In this document: in pieces, positions 51,961 to 63,255 of the stretch
How positions within the stretch are numbered: position 1 is the first letter of the stretch
Layout of the letters: each line of letters opens with the position of its first letter
From: Effrenium voratum
Taxonomy: Eukaryota; Sar; Dinophyceae; Suessiales; Symbiodiniaceae
Direction: 5' to 3'
Length of the DNA: 64,000 bases
Assembly: GCA_963377175.1 (NCBI GenBank)
Contig: CAUJNA010001613.1
Coordinates: forward strand, 57,501 to 121,500
The notes under the pieces: model-generated
Database searches by the model: none
What the model was told of the DNA's origin: nothing
What the model saw: only the letters and a program-made list of their open reading frames with translations
Position numbers and translations under genes: made by a program

Positions 51961-52185
51961 GAAATTCGAGCTTGCGGCCCGAGTGTCAGTCTCAACCAGA
52001 ATTGACGCAACTAGCCACAAGTCCGAGAGTACGATCACGCCTCAAGCAGCTGACCCAGAAACTCGAGTTCTAAGCAATATCATGGATGACCTGTCGCTCA
52101 TCTCGCAGCGCATCCTTTCCATTCATCAGATCGCGCGTTGGCCTTCGCTTTGCAACTCTCGGCGAGTCGAGCGCAAAGTGCAGGT
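51961..52185 (+). CDS. Well-bounded internal exon, unknown protein
   Basis: Exactly 75 codons between a strong acceptor (GTGGTTTCTTCTTGTAG) and donor GTGCAG/GTCATG, phase 0 at both ends. The peptide starts KFELAARVSVSTRIDATSHK and continues QAADPETRVLSNIMDDLSLI and QRILSIHQIARWPSL. Amphipathic helical character, no repeats. Family not recognised and neighbouring exons not located. Confidence 0.45.
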
Positions 52186-53561
52186 CATGTCTCCCGGATC
52201 TCCATCGCTCATCTGGTTTTGTGGCTTTCTTTCACCCATGACCCATGTTTTGTGGCAACATGCTATGAAAGAAAGTGAGCGAAGAGAAGGGGAGAGGTGT
52301 GTGTTTCTTCGGGTTACTTCGACGCGATGCACCTCTCCCGGCCTTTCCAAGATCCAGGCACTTCAGGTGTGGTTCAACAAGGTCAAAGGTTCCTCAACTC
52401 ACACTTGCAAACAAACCGGAACCACTGTTCAGGCGCCCTCTTCTATGGTTTTTTACCATGGCCTTTTCATTTCTCACGAAAACGGTCGCCAGGTTGGCAG
52501 TGCTCAGCGACCACCCCACGTCTCGGATTTGGATTTGTCGTCCTGCGCCAGGGCATGTGGCTGGGCAAGCTGGAAGTGCTGCGTGCCGCGCCGGTAGGGG
52601 CACCGAGTCGAGGCAAAGCTTTGGCGCTAAGTTTCAGAAACACAACCCACGACACACAACACACAAACAAACAGCAACACACACACACACACACGATCAC
52701 ATACACAACACACAACGCAACACAACACAACACACAACGCAACACAACACAACACACACACACACACACCTCCTGTTGGCAAGACAGGCTGCAATCCACG
52801 TTTGTCAGAGCCTTAATTATGTCTTCCTTGTTTTTGCTCACCCCGTCTTCTTTATGCCCAATTGCTCCGTTCCGTTCCTCAGCTCTCTCCGGATGGTCAG
52901 AGATACTGCAACCCACATTTGCTGGCTGTCGCAAAGCGTACGGTTGACGGCAGTTCCACAATTCAATTGCGGCACAGGGAGGCGGCTTCTGCAATTCCGA
53001 CGTTGCTCAAAGTGCGGCGCAGGGAGGCGGCTTTTGCAATTCAGACGTTGACCCAAATCTTGGTTCGATGTAGGCACTCCGTTACCATCATGGCGCCAGG
53101 TTGACGTGTATTTGTGTTTGCCGCAGATGCATCCAGATCCTTTACAATTTCAAAAGAACATCAGCAGATACACTGACCCTGCCACAGCAGGAGCGAGAGC
53201 AACCATCATTTGCTGGCTAGCTGTTGAGAGTTTATTTTTGTATTCATGCGTGCTCACCCCCGTGCTTTCCCTTGACACATTCTGCACCCCAAACCTCCTG
53301 TTCTGGTTTATGCACAATGCACCGTGTTCCTGTTTACACACCCCTCAGCAGATACACTGACCTCTTCTCGCCCGGCAAGAGAGACATTGATCCGCATCTT
53401 GTGTTTCTGAGAGTTATTTCGGCGTTTCCTTCTTGCTCGCCCCAACCTCGCCCTTCGCATTTTGTCAAAACACCCTCCCGTTTTCCGGTTTTGGCCCCCA
53501 TGTTCCGGGTGCAACCCCCCTTGTCTGAGACCGTATCGCTCTTTGCTAGTGGTACGGAATT
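52186..53561. other. Spacer with CA-rich tract and 30-base duplication
   Basis: An ACACAAC-rich tract at 52636-52772. GCGGCACAGGGAGGCGGCTT, then CTGCAATTC, recurs as GCGGCGCAGGGAGGCGGCTT about 50 bases later (52970, 53018). TCAGCAGATACACTGACC occurs at 53161 and 53345. No gene recognised. Confidence 0.4.
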
Positions 53562-53664
53562 ACCCTCCCACCAACTAACATGGAAGTGCAACAAGTTCCT
53601 TTCCAAGAGGAAAGTAGTCTTTCTACAGGGGTCTGCGCACTTCCACGTTAGCTGGTGTGAGGGC
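53562..53664. mobile_element. Family H element (copy H1)
   Basis: 103 bases with long inverted ends ACCCTCCCACCAACTAACAT and ACGTTAGCTGGTGTGAGGGC. Central TTTCCAAGAGGAAAGTAGTC. Confidence 0.7.
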
Positions 53665-54411
53665 ACAAAGATGCTTATCACGGAAAGCAAGGCCATTCCC
53701 TCGGAGTATTGGCTGCGTCTTCTGCGCGGGCTGTTTTTGACCAGGAAGTACCGTGGCAAGAGGCGGGGGTGCACCAACAGGCCAACGTGAAAAGGTCAAC
53801 AGATGGTGATGATTGGCTCCAAGCGCATGGGTCTAGATGGTTGAAGGGAAACCTCAAAAGTACTTTTGACTTGGTGTTAGTGGGTCAGTGAACAGATGCC
53901 GTCTCCTGTTCCACCAAGTGATCTGTCTTTTTTTTTTTTTTTTCGGATTATCCTTCTTGGATGGCTTTAAAGGACAATCAAAAGGACAACCACCAATTTG
54001 GGGTCCGACCTCAAAAAGCCGAGCCGCCCATATTAGTCTTTTCCAGGCTTATCGTAACTTGCAAGTGTTTTGCTACTGTTACACTGTTCCGCGCGGCCCA
54101 ATTGAAATTGCACCCACCATTTGAGTTACCCCTCTTTCCAACACCCATGGAAGTGGACAGAGGGGCTGCCCCAAAAGGACAGGATCTCTCCGATCGTGAG
54201 GTTGGAGGGTAATACAAAATGGTTTGAGGAAGCCAAAATGGTCGACCTTTCAGGTGGTGAAGCATGCCTTTCAGGTGGTGAAGCATGCCTTTCAGGAGGA
54301 CCTCGAAGATGAGGCGGCTTGCATCCAAAGGGTCGGGTGAGTTCTTGGAGCAAAGAAAGGGACTGCCCAGTCATCCTTTTTCGTACTGGTTCTATAGGGG
54401 AATGAGAAACG
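53665..54411. repeat. Spacer with 21-base tandem repeat
   Basis: CTTTCAGGTGGTGAAGCATGC occurs twice and partly a third time at 54247-54300. A family E-like TGGCTTTAAAGGACAATC lies near 53960. No gene. Confidence 0.5.
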
Positions 54412-54497
54412 GAATGACTAAAAAACATCCCCGGTTTGATTTTTTCTTTAAGGGAATCCCCACAACCGGTTCATTCCCACAACACTGGGTCATTCCC
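54412..54497. mobile_element. Family F element (copy F2)
   Basis: Inverted ends GGAATGAC and GTCATTCC, with TTCTTTAAGGGAATCCCC inside. Confidence 0.55.
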
Positions 54498-54539
54498 TAC
54501 GCACCAGCCAGTTTTCTCGTTTTTGGGCGCATTTTGTTC

Positions 54540-54698
54540 CTAAGGGAATATCAAAGGCAAGCCCGAAAACCACTGTATGGGTTAGCCCTCGCCAGCACCA
54601 CTCCCCTTCTGCCCTGTGCGGGCCTCGAGCCAAGGCTGTTCATGGCGCACGTAGATCTTTACCATGGTAGGACCCAACTGGGTTTCGGGCGTGTGTGA
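54540..54698 (+). CDS. Candidate 3'-terminal exon, unknown
   Basis: Plus frame REYQRQARKPLYGLALASTT, then LEPRLFMAHVDLYHG to a TGA at 54696-54698. The stop forms TGATCA with the stop of the minus-strand exon next to it, so the two candidate genes would converge with no space between stops. Confidence 0.3.
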   Translation, partial: LREYQRQARKPLYGLALASTTPLLPCAGLEPRLFMAHVDLYHGRTQLGFGRV

Positions 54699-54921
54699 TC
54701 ACATCTGGGATCGATCAGTGTTTACCAGTGCCATCCACTTTCGCCGGCTGCGCTCCTTGTAGCCCAGTATCGCGCAGGAAAAATGCGCAAAGTAGCAGTT
54801 GTTTGAGGGCATGACACACCGGGCATATGCAGACCAATTTGTCGGAGACACCGTGAGCGCGGCGATTTTGCAAACTCGAATTGGAGGCGGGAGTTGATAT
54901 TGTGCCATTCTCTGCCAGGAG
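54699..54921 (-). CDS. Candidate 3'-terminal exon, unknown
   Basis: After the acceptor CTCCATCTCCTGGCAG (minus strand) the frame reads MAQYQLPPPIRVCKIAALTV, then RCVMPSNNCYFAHFSCAIL and KERSRRKWMALVNTDRS to a TGA. Good codon bias and no repeats. No family recognised. A plus-strand frame over 54881-55147 is also open. Confidence 0.4.
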
Positions 54922-55820
54922 ATGGAGGAGGAAGTGGAGTCCGAGCGGCGAGGCGCCTAAGCCAGATCCAAGCATCCTGGATGCCTACCAGGGCCGCTTC
55001 CAAAACCGTCCCTGTGCTTCTTGGATCATGCTTTTCAGTAACTTGTTTTGGGTATTGCTTGGTTGTCTTTGGGGGCTGTCGTGGCCGAATAAGAAGCTGC
55101 CGTATCTCTTGTCAGGTTACGAAGAGATCTGGCATGTTTGGAGCTGAAATCAAATCCGCCGTGGTCGATGGGTCCCAACAGGCTTGCCATTCTCGCTGAA
55201 CAACAGGCATCCAAGTGGCCAGAGGGGGACGGGCTCACCTTACTTGTGTGGATCGCTTGCTTTGTCAGCACCTAACAAGCCTTGTCAAGGTTAACCGGGG
55301 TGAATACCATGGGTAGGGACAATACAACTCCACGTATTCTCTCAAAGCGGCAACAAAAGCAATGCTTTCGTCACATGATCGCACATGGTTCTGATGGTTT
55401 CTTTTCCTGATCCCTTGTTTTCCGCATGGTCAGCTTATCTCATTTCTCTTTGGATGCCTTAAAACAATCCAGTGATTCTAGCTTCATCTTTTTTTTGGAG
55501 GGCACACTTTCGGTGTTTGTTCAACGGCAATCCGGGTCTGTCATTGTTAAGGCCACCCTTGTTTGGGTGGCTTAGGGAATCGCCTTGTGTTGGGCGCAAA
55601 AGCCACAAACCCGTGAAGCCCGCGACGGGACAGGGGTGAAGACCTGGGCAGAGTGCGCCTGGGTTGGAGGGAATTGTCCTGCCGATTGCTTTCCCTTTAC
55701 CCCAAACTTGCTGCGAGAGATGCAGGGAACGAGAGGTTCGGAAGGACCCTTATGACACCCTCCTGGTGGTTTTCCCTAAAGGGGGACCAAACCCTGGGTT
55801 CCTGGATTCCTCCCCCATGC
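54922..55820. other. Spacer, one membrane-like open frame
   Basis: A plus frame at about 54950-55147 (MLFSNLFWVLLGCLWGLSW) has a hydrophobic segment and ends in TGA but no fixed splice site. 55270-55660 shows nothing. Confidence 0.3.
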
Positions 55821-56273
55821 TTTACTGCGCACCAAGCAAAGACACACCCGGCCGGATTTCCGTTTCTTCTTTTTGCGATGTGAACGCCGAGTTGGAGGTT
55901 TCCTTGAGCTTGCACACACCTCAGATGGTGTTCACCCCCTTGAGTTGGAGGCGTCATATGTCAGCTCCCAAACCATTTGGTTTGGACCCCGGTGTGGAGG
56001 TGAGGAGTCCTCAAAGGCCAGGAGTTCGACTCCCCAAGCGAAACCAAAAAACTTTGGTGCATTTTGCTTGGATGTTAGGACTTTCACTTTTTGCCAAATG
56101 TTTTTTTCATATTAAACCACTAACAGTCAAACTTTTAGAGGGGATCAGAAAGCAACCGAGAAAAGGCGATTCCAGCCGCAATTCGCTTCTGCTCGAGGTA
56201 CGACTTCCGGAACACCGTGCGGACCTGGACAGACTTCCTCAAGGCGCGTCTTCGCTTGGGTCGCGTCTCTGGG
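55821..56273 (+). CDS. Two-exon gene fragment with element-derived intron end
   Basis: Exon 1 (about 55821-55999) reads SFCDVNAELEVSLSLHTPQM, then RRHMSAPKPFGLDPGVE, ending GTGGAG/GTGAGG in phase 0. Exon 2 (56166-56273, acceptor GAGAAAAG) continues in phase 0 with AIPAAIRFCSRYDFRNTVRT and WTDFLKARLRLGRVSG, ending GGG/GTTTGA. Exon 2 codons nearly all end in G or C. The 166-base intron consists mainly of a family D element. Product not recognised. The 5' boundary of exon 1 is uncertain. Confidence 0.45.
56053..56161. mobile_element. Family D element, full copy D4, inside an intron
   Basis: Aligns with D3 over 109 bases (TTTGGTGCATTTTGCTTGG through AGAAAGCAACCGAG). The following AAAAG is the splice acceptor of the next exon in the gene model. 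Confidence 0.7.
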
Positions 56274-56874
56274 GTTTGACCGGCTCAAGCTGGGCTTCGG
56301 ATTGCCTTGTGGTGTTGTCAATTCAACTCGGAGCTTGTTTCTCTACCTTGCCTGAGGGTGACTGGCTTCGAAATCTTTTGCCCTAGCGGACCATACGAGA
56401 CATGATCGTGAGTTCATGTTGATGCCCCATTTCTGAGCAGCGAAGCACCGCCGCCCTGTGGCCTTGCAACCGACCCTTCCAAGCGATGGATGTGAGGCCC
56501 GTGCTTCACAAGAGCCGGTTGCTTAGGTTCTGTTGGACTAGGATTTGGAGGCAGCTTCGATTTAACCCACCAAAGGTTAAACTTGTAGCAGGGGATCTGA
56601 GGACAGCCCAGGATAAACACAAGCTGCAACGTGTTTTGGCGGGCCTTGCACCGGCGAGCAATGAGCACACACGGGCCACCGGGAAGGTCTGCGATTCGTG
56701 GTTGTTTCGAGGGTACCATTGGCAGGTTGGGTTTTTGAGCAATACACAAAGAAGGGGCCAACTCGGGGAGGTCTCCCCGAGTGCTTTCACCTTTGCATCT
56801 TTACCCTCTTTTTCATGGATTTCGAGGAGGGTAACACCAAAAATATCCATTTATGGTTCCGTGCACCTAAAGAT
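56274..56874. other. Spacer with family D copy D5
   Basis: D5 at 56553-56612 (GATTTAACCCACCAAAGGTT, AAACTTGTAGCAGGGGATC, GGACAGCCCAGG). No exon fixed, though a minus frame at 56506-56850 is open. Confidence 0.4.
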
Positions 56875-57002
56875 CTAGGGGTACCTTCCCCATTCTTTCC
56901 AGGCATCCTTCTTTCTAAAAGTCACCCAAAACCCTGGAAAAACAGATCCGGTTGTTGCAAAGAAGGATGGTTGAAAAGAATGGAAGAGGAAGCAACCCCT
57001 AG
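56875..57002. mobile_element. Family G element (copy G3)
   Basis: 128 bases with inverted ends CTAGGGGTACC and GCAACCCCTAG. Internal CCCATTCTTTCCAGGCATCC and TTGAAAAGAATGGAAGAGG. Confidence 0.75.
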
Positions 57003-57584
57003 AAAAGAGGAATGAACCCCCCACCGACCCCCCCCAGAACCCCTCCAGAATCCCTGGGATGGCTGAAAAGAATGAAATTGGGGACCCCTCCCTTAGAAGG
57101 CGGGGGATACCTTTGCCACAGCCCCTTTCGCAGGTGCAGCTTGGGAGCGTCTACGAGCTGCCACGCGTTCAGCACGGGGCCAGCCGGGAAGTCGAAATCC
57201 GGAGGGCGGACGGTTGGTTTTCTCCCTTTCCCAAAGAAGAACCAAGCAAAAAACAGTTTTTTTTGGGGTTGTCTTAAGAAACAAGGCCGGGTTTTGGTGT
57301 TGGGAAAGTTTTTTCTTTCAGTTAGCCTTTGGGTTTTCCCGGAGTTGGCAACAATATTTAGTCAAAGTCAAGGCTCCCAAAAAAAAGGTGAGATACCAAG
57401 GGAATCCTCTTTATGGTGATAAACTAGTCATATGGATGGCAACCTTTTAATTCATCCCTGATTTGGTGCATATTGAGTCAAGGTTCCAAAAGTTTAACCC
57501 TTTTTGTTCCGAATGCGCAGCAGAAGGGTTCCCATGATAGAAAGGGGTCTGGGGGCGGCAAACGGTACCGTGCTGCTGGGGAAG

Positions 57585-58085
57585 GCTCACAATGTGCGAG
57601 TTGCATGACTTGCAACATGCGGTTTTGTTGTGCCAGTGTAGCTTTTGCGGCAATACGTTTCGTTTCGCTGCGCAGGCGCAGTGTTTGGAAAGGTTGCACG
57701 TTTGTCTCGTCGCGCCACTGTGATTTGCGATTTTACAGGCGCATGCGGCAGTTGCACGAGTGGCATTTTTGTTGGCCCTGTCTTGCAAGCGCAGCGCTTT
57801 CGTTGGTCGCACGTGGAATTGCGCGGCAGGCTTCGCCGGAGGCGCTGATTTGCGTGGCAGGCGCAGTATTTTGGAGGGTCATGTGCAGATTTCGTGGCAG
57901 CCGCAGCACTTTGGAGCACATGGCGTTGATTCCGCGGCAAGGAAGCACTTTGGAGCTTCGCGCGTTGAATTCTGTGGCAAGCGCAGCACTTTGGAGCACA
58001 GAGGTCTGATTTTGTTGCCGGCGCTGTGTGTTGCAGGGTTGCGCATTGAATTTCGTTGACAGGCACAGCACGTTGGAGAATGCTC
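57585..58085. repeat. Degenerate 50-60 base repeat, GGCAAGCGCAGCACTTTGGAG
   Basis: Units such as TTGAATTCTGTGGCAAGCGC followed by AGCACTTTGGAGCACA recur eight or more times, better conserved toward 58080. Frames in it are repeat artefacts. The upstream 57003-57584 spacer has no gene. Confidence 0.75.
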
Positions 58086-58094
58086 GCAGCGTTC

Positions 58095-58830
58095 ATGGAG
58101 AAAAGATGCACAGACGGACTGGTAGAGATAGATAGACTCATGGACAGTCAGCTTACCTTAGATAGATGGATAGTTTGGATCAGGTCACATGTGATGAGAT
58201 GGCAAAGTGAAAAGACTAGAGTAGATTAGTTCAGACTGGATAGGTCGATGGCTGGATTCGATTAGACTAGACAGACCGGTTGGAGTAGATGAGATTGCGT
58301 TCGGTGAGGTGTGATTACAATAGATTGGCAAATCTAAATATATGTACTTATTTAGATGCACATAGATCGGTATGAGATTCATTGTCCGAGAGATGAGAGA
58401 GAGAGAGAGAGAGAGACAGAGAGAGATAAGTAGACAGACATGGCAGAAGAGGAACATAGGAGAGATACTAGGTAGACAGATAGAAACATGGAAAGATCAG
58501 TAGGTTTGAGTAGGTGAGAAAGATACGGATAGGTAGAGACTGACTAGGTTTGACTTACTATCAGATGAGGTTAGATTGGAACAGGTAGATTAGATTAGTT
58601 GAGGTTAGACTAGATAAGAAAGTATTAGATAGATAGATAGATAGATAGATGGATAGATGGATAGGTGGGCGTGCAGGTAGATAAATAGATAGACAGGTGG
58701 ATCGATTTTCAGCTGAGTATAAGGACAACCGGATAGACAGATATGCACAAATAGATGTGTGGATGAAGGACAAATAGGCAGGCAGGTGGATAGAAAACCC
58801 ACCAAGTCAACAAGCAGGTAAATGGATAGG
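58095..58830. repeat. Degenerate GATA/TAGA tract with (GA)n
   Basis: Long AGATAGATTAGAC-like low-complexity sequence with a (GA)n run at about 58393-58418 and a clean GATA run at 58627-58660. Confidence 0.85.
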
Positions 58831-59377
58831 CAGGGGCACACACACACACGCAACAGTAACTGTAGGCAATTAATCTGCATTCGGGTGCTTGGCTTCTATC
58901 GGTTCCAGGTTTTCGCTGGGTTACGTTATTTTTTGTGATGCCGTGGACAGCCTCTTTTTTGGGATAAACTCGACATGTGGAGTGCGGGGTTGGGGGGGAG
59001 GGGTGACACCTTGCACGGCCTCCATTACAAGTTTGGTTTGCGAAGTCTGTTGTAACGACTTGAGAGCAATTCCACTGCCTAATTCCAGCAAGTTGCAGAA
59101 TAGCTTTGTTCAGGTGTATACATCTTCCAAAACTGTCCTGGACGCCGATTATATCCTCTACTTTTCGACGACCTTTTGTGATTCCATGCTTAGGGCACTG
59201 TCCTTGCATCATTTTCGCACAAAGTTTCCTGCCCGATATCTAGACATGCCATTTTCGGTTTCGGACGCATTTGGCGGCAGTTTTGGCTAGGGTGGGGTGG
59301 GGATGTTCGCAAGACCTGCTTTCTTACAGGTTTGCTATCGGAACATACTCTTGCCACCGGGGTTTCGATCAATTCCC
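58831..59377. other. Spacer, trace of family C
   Basis: GTTCAGGTGTATACATC at 59109 matches the right-end hallmark of family C. No gene recognised. Confidence 0.35.
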
Positions 59378-59700
59378 CACGGTGACCACGACAGCTGGGT
59401 GTTGGCCCCCATGTCTCGGTGTTTCTTGAAGTTTGGACAGTGAATCGAGCCCTCATTGCAAGCCAACCAGACATCAACCAACTCATTTTTGCAGAGTCCG
59501 CAACATGACAAGGGTCCCAGTAGTGATCTTAGGCAGCGATTCCGTTGCGCGTCCTGTCCTGTTCGCAAGCAATTGCCTTTGGCTTCATCCCAATGGTCTT
59601 TAAGAGGCCGTTTGTTTTTCTTTCTCCGTTTTCGGTTTTTCCCTGGCGTCTGGCTGCCAGATCTCGCCCTTCCCCTTCTTCTTTGAGGGCTTGGAGGCGG
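59378..59700 (-). CDS. Candidate minus-strand coding region, Cys-rich patch
   Basis: The minus frame carries RTGQDAQRNRCLRSLLGPLS, CCGLCKNELVDVWLACNEGS and IHCPNFKKHRDMGAN, with CxxC and further cysteines that could bind zinc. Upstream is a basic stretch (KNRKRRKKNKRPLKDHWDEA). Splice boundaries are not fixed. Confidence 0.3.
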
Positions 59701-60011
59701 GGCCCGCATTCTTTCGGCATGCCTAAAGGGCCTGGGCGGAGCGGGAATTCAGACAGCCAATTTAGACGGTTGAGTTGAGGAAACCACCACTCCACACGTG
59801 AATTGGGTGGCACGCGTTCAGAGGGTCATTTGGGTCAATGGCCTAGCCATTCTCCGGATGATGCGTCCACCAGTTGCCGGGAGCTACGTTTGTTTGATGT
59901 TTCCAGATGGCACGTTGTCTTACATAAGGAGCGGCTGAGAGGTTTGTCCCAGAGACAAGGAAAGGGTTCGATGTTGGACAAGGAGAGCATAGCCGTGGGC
60001 ATGCGGTTGGT

Positions 60012-60295
60012 CTAGTTTTGAAAGCTGGGCTGTGGGAATACTTCCTTGGCTGGGTGGGTATCAGGCTTGTTGCCCACTAGCGGTACAAGAGCACCCAACT
60101 TTTTGTTTTGTGAGGATTGCAGTTGTGACTCAACCGTTGTCACATGCAGCGCGGAGAAAAGCGTGGCAGAATTTCCTTGAAACGCGGAACTTTGGTGGCC
60201 GAATTTGATAACGGAACATGGTCCCTCCGCATGAAGGGCCCAGCAAGCCTTCCGCTGGTTCCTTGCAGTGGCCATGCGGCGATTTTCAGGCTTCA
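60012..60295 (-). CDS. Protein-like frame, unknown
   Basis: The minus frame MATARNQRKACWALHAEGPC ... GNSATLFSALHVTTVESQLQ ... PAKEVFPQPSFQN to a TAG. Hydrophilic and repeat-free. No family recognised. Confidence 0.35.
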
Positions 60296-60520
60296 TTTTT
60301 GTGCGGCGTGAGAATGAGCTTTGTGATACCTGAGTTGAGGGATCGAATTGCACTCATCCCACCTGCAAGAAGTGGTCATGAGTTTCAATCGCAAACACCC
60401 TCAAAATGGTTGGTGGACATAAATCTGCAAGTGATTTCCACCACAGCGTCCACACGATGGAACATGCATGTGGATGGAACCCAGCAGACGCATCCCAGCG
60501 CCGCGCTTTCCGGAAAATAG
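60296..60520 (+). CDS. Candidate 3'-terminal exon, unknown
   Basis: Plus frame VRMSFVIPELRDRIALIPPA, SKWLVDINLQVISTTAST, then THPSAALSGK to a TAG. Very protein-like, but the acceptor is not clear and the minus strand is partly open. Confidence 0.35.
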   Translation, partial: FLCGVRMSFVIPELRDRIALIPPARSGHEFQSQTPSKWLVDINLQVISTTASTRWNMHVDGTQQTHPSAALSGK

Positions 60521-61389
60521 GGGTGTTTATAATAGCAAAACGTGATGGCCATTTTGGATGGGCCTTTCAGGCTCCCTTTGATTGGCACCACGTTAAATAC
60601 CCAACAGATTCGGCGACGAGGATATTAACACTTTAACATTTCTAGGTTGTTTAATGCAAAGCCGGCTTGGTCCTTCCTGTTTTTATCATTCTGCCAAATG
60701 GCCGCTGAACTGGCCAAGGGGAATTAATTCAGAGTGGAAACTCTGAGATTTAAAGATAGAGTTGCAGTTCATGGCAATGCCACCATGCCTGGATGTCGGC
60801 CCACAAGACAAATCAACTTTGACAATTTAAACCAAGCGCACAGTGCTGGCGGCGCTCGATGTTTCTGGAGTGCCTTCCCCATTCGCATTTGAGTCTAAGG
60901 TTCTACTGAGCCTCCCCCATAAAGCCACAGTCTGCAATTCGCAGGTGCAGGGTCGCGAGGCGGGGAGGGATGGATCGCGAAAATCGCGCCGTCAGGTTGA
61001 TGTCGGTTGGGCTGTGCCCTGGTTGCTTTGTCACTCAGAGGGCGGGCGTGGTTGTTTATTGGGAGGAGTTTTCGGGAGTTCTGCCATCGCCCGATGATGG
61101 ACTGAAGCGGCATGGCGCGAGGAGGAGGAATCCATCTTGGACTTGGTGCCGCGCTCAGTGGACCCAACGCCCACAAGTTGATGACACCAAGTTGATGACA
61201 GGGAAAACAGAGATTGATCCGCGTGTCAAGCAAGCTTTCGCGTGGCCTCTTGTGTGGTGACATACTTGTACTCAACCACACGGTGTGAAACGGTCGGTAG
61301 CATAGTTTACGCAGAAACTCTTCTCCAGCATGCCCACGAGCAGCTTGCACTCAAAACTAGACAGTCTTCCACAGCAATGCGTACAACTA
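60521..61389. other. Spacer with open frames on both strands
   Basis: Plus 61040-61260 (DDGLKRHGARRRNPSWTWCR) and minus 60895-61350 are both open. Neither has firm splice sites. Confidence 0.3.
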
Positions 61390-63255
61390 ACAAACAACAC
61401 AAAGACATGGTTTAGCAACACACACACACATTTTCCCGTCACAAGCAACACCCGCACAAACATCCACACCACACACGACGTGCGCCACACGCATATGCAA
61501 AGAAGATTAACACCCAGTGTTCAATTGTATTTCACAATTGCAAATCATACAAGCTTTGGACATCCACCCACCCCCACCCGCGCACATACCCACCAACCCA
61601 CCCGTGCAAAGGCGTACACACACACACACCCTCGCACCCAAACACGTGTACGTGCACGCACACACCCACCCATCCACCCACCCACCCACGCACCCACGCA
61701 CGCACGCACGCACTCACTCACGCACGCACGCACGCACGCACGTAGACACACACACACACATAGACACACACACACAATGACACACACACACACAATCACA
61801 CACACAATCACACACACATGCAATCAAACACACACACAATCACACACACAATCATACACGCAGTCACACAAACAATCACACACACACACAATCACACACA
61901 CAATCATACACGCAGTCACACAAACAATCACACACACAATCACACAGACAATTAAACACAATGAAACACACAATGACATACACACACACACACAGTCACA
62001 CACACACACACAATCGCTCACGCACACACACGCACACGCACACACAATCACACACAATCACACACACACACAATCACATGCACACACACACACCACACAC
62101 ACACACACACCCACACGCACACGCACACGCGCACTCGCATGCACACGCGCACACGCGCACGCGCACGCACACGCACACGCACATGCACACGCGCACACGC
62201 ACACACGCACACACGCACACACGCACACACACACACAATCACACACACAATCACACACAATCACACACACAATCACACACAATCACACGCACAATCACAC
62301 GCACAATCACACGCACAATCACACGCACAATCACAAGCACAATCACAAGCACAATCACAGGCACAAATTCACACACACAATCACACACACACACAATCAC
62401 ACACAAGCACACAGGCAATCTCACACACAATGACACCCACAATCACACACAATCACACACACACACAATTACACACAATCACACACACAATCACACACGA
62501 TCACATACACAATCACACACACAAAATCACACAGCAATCACGGACACAATCACACACAATCACACACACACACACAATCTCACACAATCACACACACACA
62601 CAATCACACACACAATCACACACACACACAATCACACACACAATCACACACACACACACACACAATCACACACACACACAATCACACACACACACAATCA
62701 CACACACACACAGTCACACACACAATCACACACACAATCACACACACAATCACACACACACACAATCACACGCACAATCACACGCACAATCACAAGCACA
62801 ATCACAAGCACAATCACAGGCACAAATTCACACACACACAATCACACACACACAATCACACACAAGCACACAGGCAATCTCACACACAATGACACCCACA
62901 ATCACACACAATCACACACACAATTACACACAATCACACACACAATCACACACGATCACATACACAATCACACACAAAATCACACAGCAATCACGGACAC
63001 AATCACACACAATCACACACACACAATCTCACACAATCACACACACACACACAATCACACACACAATCACACACACACACACAATCACACACACAATCAC
63101 ACACACACAATCACACACACACAATCACACACACACAATCACACACACACAGTCACACACAATCACACACACAATCACACACACAATCACACACACACAA
63201 TCACACACACACACAATCAACACAAACACTCACACGCACACACCCAAGCACAGAG
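61390..63255. repeat. ACACACAATC compound array (1.9 kb) with higher-order duplication
   Basis: CA-rich sequence: CACCCA and GCACGCAC blocks (61560-61745), then (CACACAAT)n to the end. A distinctive stretch (CACAGGCACAAATTCACAC ... AGCAATCACGGACAC) occurs at about 62355-62550 and again at about 62814-63000, an offset of 453-459 bases, so part of the array was duplicated as a block. The very long frames (THNHTH type) are artefacts. Confidence 0.95.

Noticed and set aside
56018..56042. CCAGGAGTTCGACTCCCC, tRNA T-arm-like
   Set aside because: It falls at a splice donor and element boundary, and no cloverleaf could be drawn.
56274..56286. GACCGGCTCAAG resembling the end of the dinoflagellate spliced leader
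   Set aside because: Upstream bases do not match the leader, so it is a chance CTCAAG. No spliced-leader relic was found by eye elsewhere.
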